From Novosphingobium sp. (GTDB lineage: Bacteria > Pseudomonadota > Alphaproteobacteria > Sphingomonadales > Sphingomonadaceae), in contig NZ_JAIXZS010000041.1 of the NCBI RefSeq assembly GCF_027489515.1, positions 1-64,000 of the forward strand: a DNA stretch of 64,000 nucleotides. Reading direction: 5' to 3'. Below, one piece after another: positions 9,199-17,366 of this stretch. The translations under genes were made by a program, and so were the position numbers. A model generated the notes under the pieces. It was not told where the DNA came from. It saw only the letters and a program-made list of their open reading frames with translations, and made no database searches. The stretch's first letter is position 1, and each line of letters begins with the position of its first letter.

Positions 9199-11091
9199 TC
9201 AGCGGTCGAGCGCGGCCTTGCCCCAGGTCACCGGCACGTCCTGCATTTCCGCACGGTTTCCTTCCGCGACCAGTTCGATGATCCGTGCGCCCTTCACCGG
9301 CACCGCGATCATCGCGGGCGCATCGCCGCGCTTCATCCAGTCGGTTTGCAGCAGACGTTTGCCATCGGCGTGAACCGAGAAACGAACCCGCGCGCTGGTA
9401 TCGGCGGTTGCATCGTCGATCCCGGCTTCGGCGGTGAAGGTTGCCGCGCCGTTGCCACGCACTTCGATCCGCGAATTGGCAAGCACACCGATGGCGCTGG
9501 CATAAGCCTTGCCCGCGATCTTGGGTGTTTGCGCGAAGGGCGTCGCATCGGCCCGCGCGCCGCCCCAGCCGCCATAGACCGAATGCTCGCCGTCGCCTCG
9601 CGTCGAGCGCCAGGGCAGCAGGCCCCGGTGCACCAGCGGATCGGCCATGGGATGGACGACCCCGTCGACTGCCGGGTTCACGCTCCCGGGCATTTCCGAA
9701 AGGTAGAGCCCGCCCGGATGCTCGCGCGTGCCGCTGGCCTTGAACAGCAGGGTCTGGTGGCTTTCGAGATGCACCGGCACCTCGCCGGTGAACGCACGCT
9801 CGCCGCCGTCCCACAAGTCGGTAAGCGCCACAGGGCTATCGGCGCGGTACTTGAGGTGCGCCGCGGTCAGCGTCGCATCGACGGGGATGCCGCTGCGATT
9901 GAGAACTGCCACGGCCTTGGTGCCATCGGCCAGAGACTTCACTAAGATCTGCACTGTCTCGCCATCATAGGCGAGCACCGCCTGGTTCCCCGCCGCATCC
10001 TGATTGAGCGCTATGACCTTCGGATTGCCGAGCACGCTTAGCAAGGCAGAGGAGGCTTTGCGCATATCGTACCCGATGATCAGCGGCGCATTGAGCATGG
10101 CCCACAGCGTCATGTGCGAGCGCGCTTCGACGAGGTGGTCCATGTCGAACGCGCCGGTGCCGACAAAGAGCATGTCGGGATCGTTCCAGCTGTTCGGATG
10201 CGCATAGAGTTCACGCCGGGAAGCGGCATCGAGGTTGTGCAGCATGCGCTCCCAATTGGGCGAGATATCCTCGCTGGTGCGCGACATGTTGCCGACCTTG
10301 CCCGCCCATGCGCGCACGTCGGCCGAGCCCCACAGGCATAGCGAATAGACGAAATCGCCGCGCGGGCGGGTGCGGTCCATCGCCTCGCCGACTTCGGTGT
10401 AGAGGGCGCGCACCGCTGCGATGTCGGTGTTGGGCAGGGTCTCGTAATCGATCAGCGGCCCCAGCGCGCGATATTGGCCCGAGGCGACGAGCGGGTTGGC
10501 CGGGCTCATCGCGCGGATCCCGCAGCCATCGACCTTGAGCATGTCGAAGTTCCATTCGCCCATGAACAGCACGATATCCTGCTGGATATGGCCGTAGAGC
10601 CCGACCTCGCGCTCTTCGACCGTGCCTTCGGGCTGGCCGGCGAACTGCGCGGTATAGGCCTGCCCGCACGAATTGCGGCCAATATCCGAATAGATGCCCG
10701 CCTTGAGGCCCATGGCATGGAGCTTGTCTGTCCACGGGCGGAAGCTGCCGGCGGGGTCCTTGCCGCGCGCCGAGGGCCAGCGCGCGGTGCGGATCATCAG
10801 CCGGCCATCGCTGGTGCGCCGCCGCAGCCACCAGCCATCGTCGATATTGACGTAGACGTAGCCCTTCGCCGCCAGCCCGCTATCGACCAACGCCTTGGCG
10901 GCCGCCAGCACCTTCTCCTCGTCGACATCGCTGTTGAAGGCATTCCAGCTGTTCCAGCCCATCGGGGGCAGGGGGGCATGGCCCCTGCTGGTGACGCTCC
11001 ACTGGCCGGTCGCATCGAGCGGGCCAGCCTCAGCCGTGTCGGCGAGCGCCGTGGCGGCGAGCAGCGCTGCTGCGACATAGCGCAGCTTCAC
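9199..11091 (-). CDS. Secreted GH27 alpha-galactosidase / beta-L-arabinopyranosidase with C-terminal NPCBM-like domain
   Basis: A 630-residue retaining glycosidase. Residues 1-22 form a signal peptide. The GH27 barrel begins PLPPMGWNSWNAFNSDVDE near 41. The nucleophile is Asp188 in FDMLKVDGCG and the likely acid/base is Asp275 in the RTSED motif; SWNDPDMLFVG near 301 is a further family signature. After the beta-sandwich, residues from about 480 onward (GGWGGARADATPFAQ, IGVLANSRIEVRGNGAATFTAEAGIDD) resemble the NPCBM carbohydrate-binding domain. The GTG start at 11091 overlaps the stop of the esterase gene (GTGA), so the two are translationally coupled. The open frame continues far upstream, but that part is antisense-frame noise over the esterase. 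In this xylan setting the substrate may be alpha-D-galactose or beta-L-arabinopyranose side groups. Confidence 0.87.
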   Translation of the reverse strand: MKLRYVAAALLAATALADTAEAGPLDATGQWSVTSRGHAPLPPMGWNSWNAFNSDVDEEKVLAAAKALVDSGLAAKGYVYVNIDDGWWLRRRTSDGRLMIRTARWPSARGKDPAGSFRPWTDKLHAMGLKAGIYSDIGRNSCGQAYTAQFAGQPEGTVEEREVGLYGHIQQDIVLFMGEWNFDMLKVDGCGIRAMSPANPLVASGQYRALGPLIDYETLPNTDIAAVRALYTEVGEAMDRTRPRGDFVYSLCLWGSADVRAWAGKVGNMSRTSEDISPNWERMLHNLDAASRRELYAHPNSWNDPDMLFVGTGAFDMDHLVEARSHMTLWAMLNAPLIIGYDMRKASSALLSVLGNPKVIALNQDAAGNQAVLAYDGETVQILVKSLADGTKAVAVLNRSGIPVDATLTAAHLKYRADSPVALTDLWDGGERAFTGEVPVHLESHQTLLFKASGTREHPGGLYLSEMPGSVNPAVDGVVHPMADPLVHRGLLPWRSTRGDGEHSVYGGWGGARADATPFAQTPKIAGKAYASAIGVLANSRIEVRGNGAATFTAEAGIDDATADTSARVRFSVHADGKRLLQTDWMKRGDAPAMIAVPVKGARIIELVAEGNRAEMQDVPVTWGKAALDR

Positions 11092-12167
11092 TTCGCGCGC
11101 CCGAATGCGAGATGCGCGCTGAAGAACGGCACGACATGGTCCTGAAAGCGGAAGGCGACGCGGTTGGTGTGATTGCCTTCGTAAAGATCGAAGGCATTGG
11201 CGATGCCGTAATTGTCCAGCACCGCGTGCAGCTTCGCGGTGTCGGTCTTCAGCCCGTCCTTGTCGCCCACGTCCATCGCGATGGCGGCATAGCGCCTGAG
11301 CCCGCCGACATACTGGTCGACGAAGCCAAGCGGCGCATTGGCGGCCCAGCGCGCCAGCACGTCCTCGCGCGGCTTGCCGTCCTCGGTCATCGGCAGATCG
11401 AGATAGAGCGGCGGGTTCTTCGGATTGGGCGACCAGGCCGCTGCGGCCGCCAGCGTGCCGCGCTGCATCCATTCGAGCTTGGCCGAATCCGCCGGGCTCT
11501 TCATCGCGGCATACGCCTTCATTGCCTCCGGCGTCACGCCGAACAGGCTGCGCGAGGAAAGGCAGCACGGGCTCATCAGGTAGAGCGCGCCGAACACGTC
11601 GGAGTGCTTCATGCCGATGCGCGTGGCGCCATAGCCGCCCATCGAATGGCCCACGAGCCCGCGGCTCTCGCGCCGGGGGAGGGTGCGGTAGTGGCTGTCC
11701 ATATAGGCCACGAGATCGCGCGAAATGAAGGTCTCGAAGTCTCCGGTTGTGACCGAGCTTGAATACATCGAGCCGTTGTGGACGGTCTTGCTGTCGGGGA
11801 AGACGAAGATCATCTCGCGCGCGCCCTTGGCCAGCGCGCCCTCGATCACTTGCGGTACGTGGATCTCGCCGGTCCACTGCTGTGCGCCGATCGAATAGCC
11901 GTGGAGCGCGTAGACCACTGGATAGCGGCGCTGCGGCGCCTTGGCATAGCTTGGCGGGAGGACCACGAAAACCTCGCGGTCGGCGCTGTCGCCTTCGAGC
12001 GCGCCTTCGAGCGCGCGGCTGTGCACCACGATGCGCTTCAGCGTGAGGTGCGGCGCGCCGGGGATGGGATCGGGCACGGCGGTCGAAACCTGTGCGGAGG
12101 CGGTCGGTACGCAAAGCGGCGCAAGGCCGAGTGCGGCTGCGTAGAGGAAGGCGCGAAAATGGCGCAT
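11088..12167 (-). CDS. Secreted CE1/esterase-D-type hydrolase (feruloyl or acetylxylan esterase candidate)
   Basis: A 359-residue alpha/beta-hydrolase of the esterase D / CE1 type. A Sec signal ends PTASAQ near residue 26. The fold landmarks are YPVVYALHGYSIGAQQW (oxyanion-hole region, near 82), nucleophile Ser175 in GLVGHSMGGYGA, Asp in MDVGDKDGLK and His in YEGNHTNR near the C-terminus. Two cysteines lie just after the nucleophile region (MSPCCLSS). The start ATG at 12167 is preceded by GGAGAGAT; an upstream frame extension to 12221 lacks signal character. Members of this group release ferulate or acetate from arabinoxylan. Its stop overlaps the start of GH27, so the pair probably works together on decorated side chains. 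Confidence 0.78.
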   Translation of the reverse strand: MRHFRAFLYAAALGLAPLCVPTASAQVSTAVPDPIPGAPHLTLKRIVVHSRALEGALEGDSADREVFVVLPPSYAKAPQRRYPVVYALHGYSIGAQQWTGEIHVPQVIEGALAKGAREMIFVFPDSKTVHNGSMYSSSVTTGDFETFISRDLVAYMDSHYRTLPRRESRGLVGHSMGGYGATRIGMKHSDVFGALYLMSPCCLSSRSLFGVTPEAMKAYAAMKSPADSAKLEWMQRGTLAAAAAWSPNPKNPPLYLDLPMTEDGKPREDVLARWAANAPLGFVDQYVGGLRRYAAIAMDVGDKDGLKTDTAKLHAVLDNYGIANAFDLYEGNHTNRVAFRFQDHVVPFFSAHLAFGRAK

Positions 12168-12331
12168 GGCAGGATCTCTCCGGATCGTATTGTCAGGGCA
12201 CGAAGGGGTTGCCAATGCCAAGGCATCCGGCCAACTTCGTTTGATTTTCAGGGATGGACCAGCCTTGCTACGCAGTGCCCCTGCTGGCTGATCTCGTATT
12301 AAGTCAGGCTAGATGGCGGCGGGCATGGCTG

Positions 12332-13342
12332 TCAAGCACCGCGCAGCGCGCGCAGCACCATCGCGCGGATCTGGCCGTAGTTGGCGCCGGTGAGATCGCC
12401 GAGGATGCCGCGCTGGTCCTCCGGCAGGTGCGCCAGCGGATGTCCGTCGGTGCGGAAGACGTAGTGGTCGAAGAAGGCGCGGAAGGCCATGCGCTCGGCC
12501 TCGGGCCGCTCCGCGAGCGCGATCATCGCGAGTAGCATCGAGAGGAGCGGCGCGTCGGGTCCCTTCGCGGTCGCGTCCCACCAGTGGTTGAGCATCAGGT
12601 TGATCGGGCTGGTTGCTTCGACGGCATGCCACCACAGCTTGGGCAGGAACAGCGCGTCGCCGGGTTCCAGTTCGACCGTGATTGCCCGCGCCGCCGCCCC
12701 GGCAAAGCGCGGGAAGCGGGCGGGATCGGCCGAGGCGAGGCTGGCGGGCTGGCCAGCCATCGTGTGATCGATCGGGCCGACATAGAGGTCGCCGATGGTG
12801 TCCGGCGGATAGAGCGTGAAGCGGCGCTGCCCCGCGATAACGCAAGCGAGATTCTCGTAGGCGTCGTAGTGGCAGGCAACGTGGCTGGCATTGCCGATCC
12901 ACAGCCGCGTCTCGACCTCGCCCGGCACCACGCGCAGCCGGTTCGCCTCGGCAAAACCGGGGAGATAGGCCGAGGCGACCAGCGAACCGAGATAGGCGGT
13001 CGGGGCTGCCGGATCGTCGGCATGGCGGCGGATATGCGCGAAGGCTTCCGCCAGCGGGAGCTGTGCGCGGCGGAAATTGAAGCCGGCCATGTCCTCGCTG
13101 TAGAAGTAGCGCCCGGCTACCTCTGGATCGGCAAGGAACACTTCAGGCCGCCCGCCGCCATCATAGCCCAGCACGTGGCGGAGCCCCGCATCCGGAGCGC
13201 TGCGCGCGGCTTCCACGGCTGGCAAACCGGTGCCGAGCCCGCGGATCACGACCGGCTGTGCGGCACGGATGATCTGCGCCTGGAAGGTGCCGCTATCGGC
13301 CAGCGCCGGATCATCGCCAGTCAGTTCGGCGATCGGCGGCAT
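12332..13342 (-). CDS. Cupin-like JmjC-type Fe(II)/2-oxoglutarate oxygenase (Cupin_8)
   Basis: A 336-residue cytoplasmic protein of the Cupin_8/JmjC-like family. The iron-binding H-x-D is His158/Asp160 in HVACHYDAYEN, and the distal His is His239 in LFLPKLWWHAVEA. The 2-oxoglutarate-binding part is suggested by AGQRRFTLYPPD. The family acts as protein or small-molecule hydroxylase; the substrate here is not known. In sphingomonads, Caulobacter and xanthomonads these genes recur beside TonB receptors, SapC and tryptophan-halogenase-like genes, as they do here. It starts 3 bases after the SapC stop, and both are divergent from TonB receptor 1. No signal peptide is present. Confidence 0.8.
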   Translation of the reverse strand: MPPIAELTGDDPALADSGTFQAQIIRAAQPVVIRGLGTGLPAVEAARSAPDAGLRHVLGYDGGGRPEVFLADPEVAGRYFYSEDMAGFNFRRAQLPLAEAFAHIRRHADDPAAPTAYLGSLVASAYLPGFAEANRLRVVPGEVETRLWIGNASHVACHYDAYENLACVIAGQRRFTLYPPDTIGDLYVGPIDHTMAGQPASLASADPARFPRFAGAAARAITVELEPGDALFLPKLWWHAVEATSPINLMLNHWWDATAKGPDAPLLSMLLAMIALAERPEAERMAFRAFFDHYVFRTDGHPLAHLPEDQRGILGDLTGANYGQIRAMVLRALRGA

Positions 13343-13345
13343 GGT

Positions 13346-14050
13346 TCACGACCAGCCTTTGCCGAGCCCGGACGCCAGCCGCTCGTTGCGGCGCCGGGCG
13401 AGCAGGCCGACCTGCTGCAGCGATCCGCGCAGGGCGAGGGCCGCCTGCAGCCAGCCGCTGCGGAAAAGCCTGACAATATCCGCATCGTCCAACGCGGCGA
13501 GCGCTTCGCCGCTGACGGTATAGAGCCCGTTCAGCGCAATCGTCCGCCCGTCGTCGAAGGAGAGCGAGACGTCCACTGGCTCGACCAGCCGCTGCTCGAC
13601 CAGCGCCGCGATGAACGCCTCGGTCGGCGCGGCCTGGCCCATCAGCACACCGATCGCGCGCTGCACCAGCCGCATCTCGTCGGTCGGGCTGCCCATTGCA
13701 TCGAACAGCGGAATCGTGCCCCCGGCAGCGAAGCGGGGATGGGCAAGATCGACAGCGATGGAATCCTCCGCTGCAAAGAAGCCCTGCCGCTGCAGATCGA
13801 GCGGGATAAACGCCGCGTTTCCAGTCTCCGCGCCTTCGACCAGCACTTCACCGGGCTCAAAACCGAACACGGCCACGATCGCGAATCGCCCCGTCTCGGG
13901 CGACTTGGCGAGGAACACCGGGCAGCACGCCGCAGCGCTTTCGATCTCCGGCATGACGATCTGCACCATGTGCGGATGCGGCCGTGCGAAGGGGTGCATG
14001 GCCAACTGACGATGCGTTTCGGTGCTCAGAATCTCGAGCTGTTCGGCCAT
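13346..14050 (-). CDS. SapC family protein
   Basis: A 234-residue protein of the SapC family (PF07277), named after a Campylobacter S-layer-associated protein but without an established function in alphaproteobacteria. The recognisable parts are FARPHPHMVQIVMPEIESAA at the N-terminus, a central EPGEVLVEGAETGNAAFIPLDLQRQGFF segment (shown here in part) and a C-terminal FDDGRTIALNGLYTVSGEAL. There is no signal peptide. It heads a two-gene unit with the cupin oxygenase (3-base gap) and is divergent from TonB receptor 1. This conserved partnership suggests a role tied to receptor function or to what the receptor imports. Its upstream region carries a TAGCGCTA operator, so it may belong to the same regulon. 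Confidence 0.78.
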   Translation of the reverse strand: MAEQLEILSTETHRQLAMHPFARPHPHMVQIVMPEIESAAACCPVFLAKSPETGRFAIVAVFGFEPGEVLVEGAETGNAAFIPLDLQRQGFFAAEDSIAVDLAHPRFAAGGTIPLFDAMGSPTDEMRLVQRAIGVLMGQAAPTEAFIAALVEQRLVEPVDVSLSFDDGRTIALNGLYTVSGEALAALDDADIVRLFRSGWLQAALALRGSLQQVGLLARRRNERLASGLGKGWS

Positions 14051-14402
14051 GGGTATCCTCGCCTGGATCGTGTCATTTGCGCGGTTTATCGCAGTTTATG
14101 TGCGCGCTACCATGAAAAGTCCAATGCCAACAGCCACTGCATCGCGGTGGCCCAGTGATCCCGGTCAATTGCGCAGACAATTTGATATTGATAGCGCTAC
14201 CGTGATGCGATACACAATGTCCGCAAGGTGACGTCGAGAGCGCCTGCGGGTGAGAGGTTGAGGGGGTGGCGATGCCGTCCCGTCGCACCTTTTTCAGCGC
14301 AGCGTTTCCGTGTCCGGCAGGCCCAGCAAGCGGGAAGGGCTGCCGGTGCATACGCCACCCACCCGGGCGGGGGGGGCCGCCAGAAGAAGCAGTGGAGAGG
14401 AT
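14051..14402. other. Divergent intergenic region between sapC and TonB receptor 1
   Basis: A 352-base gene-free stretch. It holds a LacI-type operator with overlapping promoter (14188-14216) oriented towards the receptor, a half-site-like GCGCTACCA at 14104-14112, and a GC-rich leader of about 180 bases before the receptor start. I see no convincing small gene or RNA in it. Short open frames here lack a ribosome site and any family resemblance. Confidence 0.6.
14188..14216 (+). promoter_or_regulatory. Promoter with overlapping LacI-type operator for TonB receptor 1
   Basis: TTGATA (14188-14193) as -35, a 17-base spacer and TACACA (14211-14216) as -10. The operator palindrome TAGCGCTA at 14192-14199 overlaps the -35, so a bound repressor would block RNA polymerase. 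The flanks (TTGA before, CC after) match the other four sites. Confidence 0.6.
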
Positions 14403-17303
14403 ATGAGGACTTCATTCAACGCGCGGTTCCTGCTCGGAAGCGCCGGCAGCGTCATGGCGATAGCTCTGGCCATGCCCGCAGCGGCACAGCAGACGCCCGC
14501 CGCAGGGGCTTCGAGCGAAACGACCGCGGAGATCGTCGTCACCGGCATCCGCGGCTCGCTCCAGCGCAACCTCGACATCAAGCGCAATGCGTCGGGCGTG
14601 GTCGACGCGATCTCGGCGGAAGACATCGGCAAGTTTCCCGATGCCAACGTGGCAGATGCGATCCAGCGCCTTCCCGGCATCTCGATCCAGCGTTCCGGTT
14701 CGCGCGGTGAAGCCACCGGCGTGACCGTGCGCGGCTTCGGCGGCGACTTCAACGACACGCAGTTTGACGGCCGCCACCTCTCCACCGCCTCGGGCAACCG
14801 CGCGGTCGATTTCACCACGATCGGCTCGGACTTCGTCCAGACCATCTCGGTCTACAAGACGCCCGATGTCGAGTACGGCGCCAGCGCCATCGGCGCGACG
14901 ATCAACGTCGCGCTGCCCAAGCCGTTCGACAAGAGCGGTACGCGGATCGCGCTCAAGGCCTCGGGCTCGGTGCAGGATCGCAGCGGCAAGGTCACGCCTT
15001 CGGGCGCGGGCCTGTTCAGCACGACCTTTGCCGACGATACGATGGGCCTGCTCGCCTATGCCGCCTACCGCCGGGTCGATACCGATGCCAACCAGGTGTT
15101 CATCCCGGGCTGGATCGGCAACTACTTCTATGCCTGCCAGGCCCAGCCGGCCTGCCAGACCAGCGACTTCACTCCGGCCAACAAGAACAAGCTCGGTTGG
15201 TTCCCTCAGCAGGTGGGTGCCAACCAGGTGACCACCAAGGACGAGCGCATCGACGGCCGCATCGCCTACCAGTGGCGGCCGAGCGATCGCCTGCTGCTGA
15301 CGATCGACGGCACCTTCACCCGCCAGACGCTCAACACCGCGACTTATGGCTACGGCGCCTGGTTCAATGGTGACGACCTGCGCAACGTGAAGCAGGACAG
15401 CAACGGCACCGTCATCGATTTCAACCAGTTCGGCACGCCGATGGATTTCAACGCGAGCCTCGCGCGGACCATCAACCAGACGCATGTGATCGGCGGCAAC
15501 CTCAAGTGGGAGGCCACTGACAGGCTCAGCTTCGATGTCGATGTCGCGGTTTCGCGCTCGGTCCTGAACCCGGGCAACAACGGTTTCGACAACGCCATGG
15601 ACATTGGCTACGGCGGCACCAACGGCGATCCGAACGGGCCGTTCCTTTCGACCGCGTGCACATATCCGGCCGGGGCCGGGCCGACCACGGCGCCGACCTC
15701 GTGCTCGCGCTACTCGACCGTTCTGGGTGCCAACACCGGCGTCAAGATCCTCGGGCCTAGCAAGGATTTCCTGCCCAGCATTCACGATGTGGGTCCGGCG
15801 GGCAACGTCTCGAAGTTTACCGACCGTTCGGTCATCGGCAGCCACGTGATCGCCGGCTTCCCGAACTACTTCACTGACGTGGTTCGGCAGGCCAAGATCG
15901 GCGGCAAGTATGATGGCGGCGACGTAAAAGTTCGTTTCGGTGCCAGCTATCAGGAGAACAAGTTCCATCAGGAAGGGCAGAACCCCTTCGTGAACGGCAC
16001 GTTCTTCCGTTATGGCGGCTATGGCGCACCTTCAGGTCGCACCGGCGCGGTCGCCCCGCTGCCCGACAGCGTCTATCAGGGCACAATCGATACCAACGGG
16101 TTCATCCCGGGCTATCAGGGCAACCTTGCCCCCGCGATCATCGTCTACGATCCGGTCGCGGTCTACAAGGTGCTCGAGGCCACCGGCCGCGGCACCACCG
16201 CCCCGGCGTTCGACCCTTCGAGTGTGCTCAACGTGCGCGAGCGGACTTTTGCGGGTTACCTCAATGTCAGCTTCGATACCCAGCTTGGCGACATGCCGTT
16301 CCATGTGAGCGCGGGTGTGCGCAATGAGTACACCAAGCTCACCTCGGGGGCGATCGGGCGCAACCCGGTCACGCTGGAAACGGTGGTTACCGATCCGACG
16401 CTGATCAACGTCAAGACTTACACGCCGCAGCAGGACATCACGCGCGATTCCAACTACAACTATGTCCTGCCCTCGATCGACGTGAAGCTTGAAGTCACCC
16501 CCAAGCTGACCTTGCGCTTCGATGCCTCGCGCACGTTGACCCGGCCTGCGCTGGGTGACCTGCGCCCCACGATTAACCTCGGCACGCTGCGCAGGGGCAG
16601 CCTCGCCGCCTCAGGCGGCAACGCGAACCTCAAACCGTACCTTGCGGACAACCTCGATCTCGGGGCCGAGTTCTACTACGGGCGCAACTCGTACTTCGCG
16701 GTCAACGGCTTCATGAAGTTCATCTCGAACTTCATCGTCGGCGGTGTCAGCACCCAGACGATCAACGGCGTGATCGATCCGTTCACCAACCAGCCCGCCC
16801 AGTTCCAGGTCAACGGCAAGGTCAACGGGCCGGATGGCGTGGTGCGCGGCGTGGAAATCGCCTGGCAGCATGTGTTCGGCGAAAGCGGCTTCGGCTTCAG
16901 CGCCAACGGCACACTGGTGAGCACCAATCGCAACTTCGATCCCAAGGACATCTCGGGTTCGGCCTTCGCGATCACGGGCCTTGCCAATTCGGCCAACTTC
17001 GTGGGCTTCTACGACAAGAACGGTCTGGAAGTTCGTGTCGCCGCCAACTGGCGCGATGCGTATCTCCTCCAGCTCGGCCAGCGCCAGGGCGGCACCTTCG
17101 GCGCTGAACCGGTCAACGTGAACCAGCAGTTCCAGGTCGATGCCAGCGCAAGCTACCGGATCACCAAGCAGTTCTCGGTGTTCGGCGAAGCGACCAACCT
17201 CAACAACTCGACCTTCAGCACCTATGGCCGCTGGTCGGACATGCCGCTCGATACGTTCTCCTACGGCCGCCGCTTTGTCTTCGGCGTCCGCTTCAAATAC
17301 TGA
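14403..17303 (+). CDS. TonB-dependent outer-membrane receptor 1 (probable xylo-oligosaccharide uptake)
   Basis: A 966-residue outer-membrane transporter. A signal peptide (residues 1-28, ending MPAAAQ) is followed by a TonB-box-like EIVVTGIRGSL near 42 and the plug domain (DAISAEDIGKFPDANVADAI, IQRLPGISIQRS, GVTVRGFGGDFNDTQFDGR). The remainder is a beta-barrel rich in alternating aromatic strands, ending in the outer-membrane terminal pattern FSYGRRFVFGVRFKY. The ATG at 14403 is preceded by GGAGAGGAT. It is larger than siderophore receptors, typical of the sugar-importing group in Caulobacter and sphingomonads. It is followed by a halogenase-like gene (63-base gap) and GH3, and preceded by a LacI-type operator, which fits uptake of xylan fragments. 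The substrate is inferred from context. Confidence 0.85.
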   Translation: MRTSFNARFLLGSAGSVMAIALAMPAAAQQTPAAGASSETTAEIVVTGIRGSLQRNLDIKRNASGVVDAISAEDIGKFPDANVADAIQRLPGISIQRSGSRGEATGVTVRGFGGDFNDTQFDGRHLSTASGNRAVDFTTIGSDFVQTISVYKTPDVEYGASAIGATINVALPKPFDKSGTRIALKASGSVQDRSGKVTPSGAGLFSTTFADDTMGLLAYAAYRRVDTDANQVFIPGWIGNYFYACQAQPACQTSDFTPANKNKLGWFPQQVGANQVTTKDERIDGRIAYQWRPSDRLLLTIDGTFTRQTLNTATYGYGAWFNGDDLRNVKQDSNGTVIDFNQFGTPMDFNASLARTINQTHVIGGNLKWEATDRLSFDVDVAVSRSVLNPGNNGFDNAMDIGYGGTNGDPNGPFLSTACTYPAGAGPTTAPTSCSRYSTVLGANTGVKILGPSKDFLPSIHDVGPAGNVSKFTDRSVIGSHVIAGFPNYFTDVVRQAKIGGKYDGGDVKVRFGASYQENKFHQEGQNPFVNGTFFRYGGYGAPSGRTGAVAPLPDSVYQGTIDTNGFIPGYQGNLAPAIIVYDPVAVYKVLEATGRGTTAPAFDPSSVLNVRERTFAGYLNVSFDTQLGDMPFHVSAGVRNEYTKLTSGAIGRNPVTLETVVTDPTLINVKTYTPQQDITRDSNYNYVLPSIDVKLEVTPKLTLRFDASRTLTRPALGDLRPTINLGTLRRGSLAASGGNANLKPYLADNLDLGAEFYYGRNSYFAVNGFMKFISNFIVGGVSTQTINGVIDPFTNQPAQFQVNGKVNGPDGVVRGVEIAWQHVFGESGFGFSANGTLVSTNRNFDPKDISGSAFAITGLANSANFVGFYDKNGLEVRVAANWRDAYLLQLGQRQGGTFGAEPVNVNQQFQVDASASYRITKQFSVFGEATNLNNSTFSTYGRWSDMPLDTFSYGRRFVFGVRFKY

Positions 17304-17366
17304 TTGCGCTACCGGCGGTGTCGTCCCTCGCGGCGGCACCGCCACCCACTTGTTTCAGGATACCCG

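Noticed and set aside
9199..12114. A 971-codon open frame on the minus strand that would fuse another domain to GH27
   Set aside because: The first third lies over the esterase gene in another frame, is Arg-rich and has no family resemblance. The GTG at 11091 overlaps the esterase stop and leads straight into a signal peptide.
12215..12226. ATGCCAAGGCAT inverted repeat upstream of the CE1 esterase
   Set aside because: Five-base arms only, not repeated elsewhere in the window, and not aligned with a promoter. It is too weak to call an operator.
14412..15968. A 518-codon minus-strand open frame within TonB receptor 1
   Set aside because: The receptor has a signal peptide, plug and terminal beta-signal in the plus frame. 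The reverse frame is compositional shadow.
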